Assembly: GCA_017959645.1 (NCBI GenBank)
Contig: JAGDAE010000039.1
Span: 1-8,948 of the forward strand
DNA: 8,948 bases
DNA from: Kiritimatiellia bacterium
GTDB lineage: Bacteria; Verrucomicrobiota; Kiritimatiellia; RFP12; UBA1067
Direction: 5' to 3'
The translations under genes were made by a program, and so were the position numbers. The notes beneath the pieces were generated by a model that searched no databases, was not told the DNA's origin, and worked only from the letters and a program-made list of their open reading frames with translations. Positions 6,887 through 8,948 of the stretch are shown here, piece by piece; positions within the stretch are counted from its first letter, which is position 1; the number at the start of each line of letters is the position of its first letter.

Positions 6887-7701
6887 CCTTTCTGCAACGT
6901 CACGCCTACGGCATCGGCTGCGCCATCGGCGCGCTGCTCTGGCCGTTTTTCGCCTCGCGCCGCCGCCTCTCGGTCGAGAACATACTAAAGGGCGGCGTCG
7001 CCGGCAATGCCGAAGAGGCGAAGAAGATCGCAAAGGCCGCATGGTGCCACCTGCCAGGGCACATCTGCGAAGCGCTTTGCGTGCCGAAGGTCGTGACCAG
7101 CGAGAATTGGCGCGAGCATCTGGACACGTCCGGCGGCGACCCCGAAACCGTCAAGCTTCTGCTCGATACGCCGCAGACCCCGATACTGCTCGTAAGCTCC
7201 CATCATGGAGTATGGGAGGCGGCTACGAATCTGCTGTCGTTCGCGCGGCCGATGATCGCGATCGCAAGAACCATGAACAACCGCTTCGTCGCGAATTGGA
7301 TGAAGAAGCACCACTTTCGCGGAGACGTCACGGTGATCGACAAGAACCGCGGGTTCACGCCGCAGATAATAAAGCGCTGGCTGCGGGAGAACGCGGCGAT
7401 GACGATTCTCATGGACCAGCATTCCGGCAAGGGGCTGCCGCTGAAGTTTTTCGGGCGCAGCGCGAAGACGTTCACGACGGCGGCGCGGCTGGCGATGAGA
7501 TACGGCGTTCCGATCGTTGCCGGCTCGTTCGTGAGAATCGCCCCGTACCGCTATCGGCTCGTCGGCGGCGGAATCTTGAGGTTTTCGAAAAACGACGATC
7601 TCGCGAAATGCACCCAGCTTCTCAACGACCGCCTCGAGGAAGCGATAAGAGAATATCCGGCGCAATATCTCTGGTCGCATCGCCGCTGGCGCAAGATGTA
7701 G
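6883..7701 (+). CDS. LpxL/HtrB-family lipid A-type acyltransferase
   Basis: Members transfer an acyl chain from acyl-ACP to a lipid A precursor (or a related lipid) at the inner membrane. The 272-residue product has a hydrophobic N-terminal stretch (about 8-24) followed by SRRR, consistent with a membrane anchor. The HX4(D/E) catalytic motif appears as SHHGVWEAA with His107 and Glu112. MDQHSGKGLPLKFFG (177-191) gives the conserved MDQ...G....FFG block with AKTFT following, and the C-terminal QYLWSHRRWR is a hallmark of the family. It is somewhat shorter than E. coli LpxL (306). ATG overlaps the hisD stop as ATGA. The adjacent fab genes make the acyl-ACP it would use, which supports the assignment. 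Whether it is LpxL, LpxM or an acyltransferase for another lipid cannot be decided from sequence alone; other lpx genes are not in view. Confidence 0.87.
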   Translation: MTFLQRHAYGIGCAIGALLWPFFASRRRLSVENILKGGVAGNAEEAKKIAKAAWCHLPGHICEALCVPKVVTSENWREHLDTSGGDPETVKLLLDTPQTPILLVSSHHGVWEAATNLLSFARPMIAIARTMNNRFVANWMKKHHFRGDVTVIDKNRGFTPQIIKRWLRENAAMTILMDQHSGKGLPLKFFGRSAKTFTTAARLAMRYGVPIVAGSFVRIAPYRYRLVGGGILRFSKNDDLAKCTQLLNDRLEEAIREYPAQYLWSHRRWRKM

Positions 7702-7794
7702 TGTGTCAAGAAAATCCGGCACACAAGTCGTTCAACCGGTTGTGGTCGGAATGCGGCGGCTGCCCATAGATATTGATTTTTTTGAAATTCCCAC

Positions 7795-7823
7795 TTGCGG
7801 GCGCGAGAAAATAATGGTATAGT
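7795..7823 (+). promoter_or_regulatory. Sigma-70-type promoter of the HU-family gene (extended -10)
   Basis: A -35-like TTGCGG (7795-7800) and a -10 TATAGT (7818-7823, five of six to consensus) are separated by exactly 17 bases. TGG directly precedes the -10, giving the extended -10 TGn, which can make up for the weak -35. A start near 7830 would give a leader of about 50 bases with AAAGGA (7867-7872) seven bases before the HU ATG. The surrounding stretch is AT-rich against a GC-rich background. Confidence 0.65.
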
Positions 7824-7879
7824 ATCGGCAAATCGTCGTAGAAGCGGTTTCTTCGGCGAGACAAACAAAGGATAAAAAA

Positions 7880-8209
7880 ATGGCTAAGAAAGAAATCATT
7901 CCTACCACCAAGAGTGGTATCCTGGCTGCTCTCGCCGAGGCGGGCACTATTGAAAAGAACGGCAAGAAGCTTGAGGTCTCGAAGGCCCAGGCGTCGGCCA
8001 TCTACGACAAGTTCCTTGAGATCGCGATCAAGGGAGCGAAGCAGGAAGAGAAGGGTCTGATGCTCCCCGGCTTCGGCAAGGTCAAGCTCGTGAAGCGTCC
8101 CGCCCGCATTGGCCGCAATCCCGCGACCGGCGAGCAGATCAAGATCAAGGCGAAGAAGGTCGTCAAGGTCGTTCCCTGCAAGGCTCTGAAGGACGCGATT
8201 CTCGGCTAA
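7880..8209 (+). CDS. HU/IHF-family DNA-binding protein with a helix 1-2 insertion
   Basis: HU proteins bind and bend DNA as dimers and compact the nucleoid. The 109-residue, lysine-rich product carries the family core: LPGFGKVKLVKRPARIGRNPATGEQIKIKA (about 62-91), which includes the beta-arm with the intercalating proline of RNP, and the closing KALKDAIL. It is about 20 residues longer than E. coli HU: an N-terminal MAKKEIIPTT extension and roughly nine extra residues (TIEKNGKKLEV region, about 23-33) between the first two helices. The pocket usually read as VPAFKAGKAL is VVKVVPCKAL. The first 30 codons use more T-ending codons (gct, cct, act, att, ggt) than the neighbours, as often seen in highly expressed genes. 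It has its own promoter and terminator, so it forms a single-gene unit. Subtype (HU, IHF or a PVC-specific paralogue) is not resolved. Confidence 0.9.
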   Translation: MAKKEIIPTTKSGILAALAEAGTIEKNGKKLEVSKAQASAIYDKFLEIAIKGAKQEEKGLMLPGFGKVKLVKRPARIGRNPATGEQIKIKAKKVVKVVPCKALKDAILG

Positions 8210-8237
8210 AGGCATGGCCGTTCAGGCCGTCGGCAAG

Positions 8238-8274
8238 CCGCGGGCGTCTCGAGGCGTCCGCGGTTTTCCTTTTT
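8238..8274 (+). terminator. Rho-independent terminator after the HU-family gene
   Basis: CCGCGGGCGTC (8238-8248) pairs with GGCGTCCGCGG (8253-8263) to make an 11-bp stem with two G-U wobbles and a TCGA loop. It is followed at once by TTTT-CC-TTTTT (8264-8274). It begins 29 bases after the HU stop codon and separates HU from the rubrerythrin promoter. Confidence 0.88.
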
Positions 8275-8303
8275 GGTTCCCGATTATTGCGCACTCCCCC
8301 CGG

Positions 8304-8332
8304 TTGCTTTTTGGCGACGGATGTGATATAAT
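8304..8332 (+). promoter_or_regulatory. Sigma-70-type promoter of the rubrerythrin gene (extended -10)
   Basis: TTGCTT (8304-8309) and a consensus TATAAT (8327-8332) are 17 bases apart, and TGA precedes the -10 to give an extended -10. A start near 8339 leaves a leader of about 33 bases, with the purine-rich AAGGAAAGG (8353-8361) before the ATG at 8372. No clear operator palindrome is seen around it. Confidence 0.75.
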
Positions 8333-8371
8333 CTCTCTCGTAAATTTCAAACAAGGAAAGGCAGGTACACG

Positions 8372-8923
8372 ATGAAAAGATGGGTTTGCCCCGTATGCGG
8401 CTATGTCTACACAGGAGATTCCGCTCCGGAGAAGTGTCCCCAGTGCGGAGTTCCGGGGTCGAAATTCCGCGAAGAAGCCGCGGAAGCCGGCAAGAAGACG
8501 TGGGCCTGCCAGCACGGGGTCGGCGACGGCAAGGTCGACGACGCCGAGGTGACGCAGGGGCTCAAAGACCATTTCAACGGCGAGTGTTGCGAGGTCGGCA
8601 TGTATCTGGCGATGGCGCGCCAGGCCGAGCGCGAGGGCTATCCAGAGATCGCGGAGGCGTTCAAGCGCTATGCGTGGGAGGAGGCCGAACATGCGGCCAA
8701 GTTCGCCGAGCTGCTGGGCGAGGTGCTGACCGATTCGACGAAGAAGAACGTCGCCATGCGCGCCGACGCCGAGCAGGGCGCGTGCGCGGCCAAGCTCGCG
8801 ATCGCGAAGCGCGCGAAGGATCTTGGATACGACGCGATACACGACACCGTTCACGAAATGGCGAAGGACGAAGCCCGCCACGGCGCCGGGTTCGAGGGGC
8901 TCTACAACCGTTTCTTCAAGTAA
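8372..8923 (+). CDS. Rubrerythrin with N-terminal rubredoxin domain (reverse rubrerythrin type)
   Basis: Rubrerythrins reduce hydrogen peroxide (and protect against oxygen) in the cytoplasm of anaerobes, taking electrons through rubredoxin-type iron. In this 183-residue protein the rubredoxin domain comes first (1-35), with Cys6, Cys9, Cys22 and Cys25 in two C-x2-C knuckles (CPVCG, CPQCG). A four-helix ferritin-like diiron domain follows (about 55-182), with EVGMY (Glu74), the two ExxH motifs Glu104/His107 and Glu167/His170, and Glu134 as likely ligands. Classical rubrerythrin has the opposite order, so this is the reverse type known from clostridia, where it acts as an NADH-linked peroxidase with partner proteins. 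An additional CQHGVGDGK linker (46-54) joins the domains. It has its own promoter. Regulation by a peroxide sensor such as PerR is possible but no operator is visible. Partner reductase genes are not in the window. Confidence 0.93.
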   Translation: MKRWVCPVCGYVYTGDSAPEKCPQCGVPGSKFREEAAEAGKKTWACQHGVGDGKVDDAEVTQGLKDHFNGECCEVGMYLAMARQAEREGYPEIAEAFKRYAWEEAEHAAKFAELLGEVLTDSTKKNVAMRADAEQGACAAKLAIAKRAKDLGYDAIHDTVHEMAKDEARHGAGFEGLYNRFFK

Positions 8924-8948
8924 TCCCCCCGGGATTCTCCTGAAATGA

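Noticed and set aside
5891..7042. Minus-strand open frame (383 codons) opposite hisD
   Set aside because: Arg/His-rich antisense shadow with no recognisable fold or ribosome binding site.
7733..7742. Perfect 10-base palindrome CAACCGGTTG upstream of the HU promoter, flanked by CACAA/TTGTG
   Set aside because: It lies about 50 bases upstream of the -35 and has no second copy; a short palindrome can occur by chance and I cannot name a regulator.
7701..7783. Possible terminator after the acyltransferase: GTGTG (7701-7705) with CACAC (7720-7724), and a seven-T run at 7777-7783
   Set aside because: The 5-bp stem has a 14-base loop and no T-run behind it, and the T-run is preceded only by a very short GGC/GCC stem 13 bases away. 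It does not meet intrinsic terminator form.
8922..8936. Small hairpin AATCCC-CCC-GGGATT overlapping the rubrerythrin stop codon
   Set aside because: A 6-bp stem with a three-base loop and no T-run before the window ends, so a terminator cannot be claimed.
1..8948. Mobile element, phage, toxin-antitoxin, defence system or CRISPR
   Set aside because: No transposase, integrase, terminal repeats, repeat-spacer pattern or small toxin-like pair is visible on either strand.

Overview
The window is GC-rich (about 60% or more by eye), has one coding direction (all genes on the + strand), and holds ten genes packed with little intergenic space. No tRNA, rRNA, CRISPR array, insertion sequence or phage gene is visible. 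The gene types point to a Gram-negative anaerobe of the PVC group (Kiritimatiellota, Verrucomicrobiota, Lentisphaerota or Planctomycetota). The signs are a tandem DUF1080 lipoprotein, a carbohydrate-binding beta-sandwich protein, a lipid A-type acyltransferase, a rubredoxin-first rubrerythrin, and a histidinol dehydrogenase with an AEHG motif. This placement is an inference from gene content and motifs, not from a marker gene.

Region 1 (1-2053) deals with carbohydrates. A protein ending in a glycoside-hydrolase-2-like sugar-binding domain may continue past the left edge. It is followed after 23 bases by a lipoprotein with two DUF1080 (3-keto-disaccharide hydrolase / LamG-like) domains.

Region 2 (2065-7701) is a tightly packed run: dapB, fabH, fabF, fabZ, hisD and an LpxL-family acyltransferase. 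The gaps are 2, 38 and 4 bases, then two ATGA overlaps (fabZ/hisD and hisD/acyltransferase). Five of the six genes feed the cell envelope: DapB supplies the diaminopimelate/lysine branch, FabH, FabF and FabZ initiate, elongate and dehydrate acyl chains, and the LpxL-family enzyme puts acyl chains on a lipid A-type precursor. HisD (histidine synthesis) is the outlier. The DUF1080 gene abuts dapB, so transcription may run in from region 1. I see no promoter between them.

Region 3 (7702-8948) holds two independent single-gene units. An HU-family nucleoid protein has its own promoter and a strong intrinsic terminator. A rubrerythrin with an N-terminal rubredoxin domain has its own near-consensus promoter. 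Both promoters share a 17-base spacer, a TTGC-type -35 and an extended -10 (TGn just before the -10 hexamer).

I find ordinary housekeeping genes in an unusual order, and no convincing undescribed system. The points most worth checking are the mixed envelope/histidine operon, the insertion in the HU protein, the substituted catalytic-site neighbourhoods in FabH and FabF, and the shared promoter layout.
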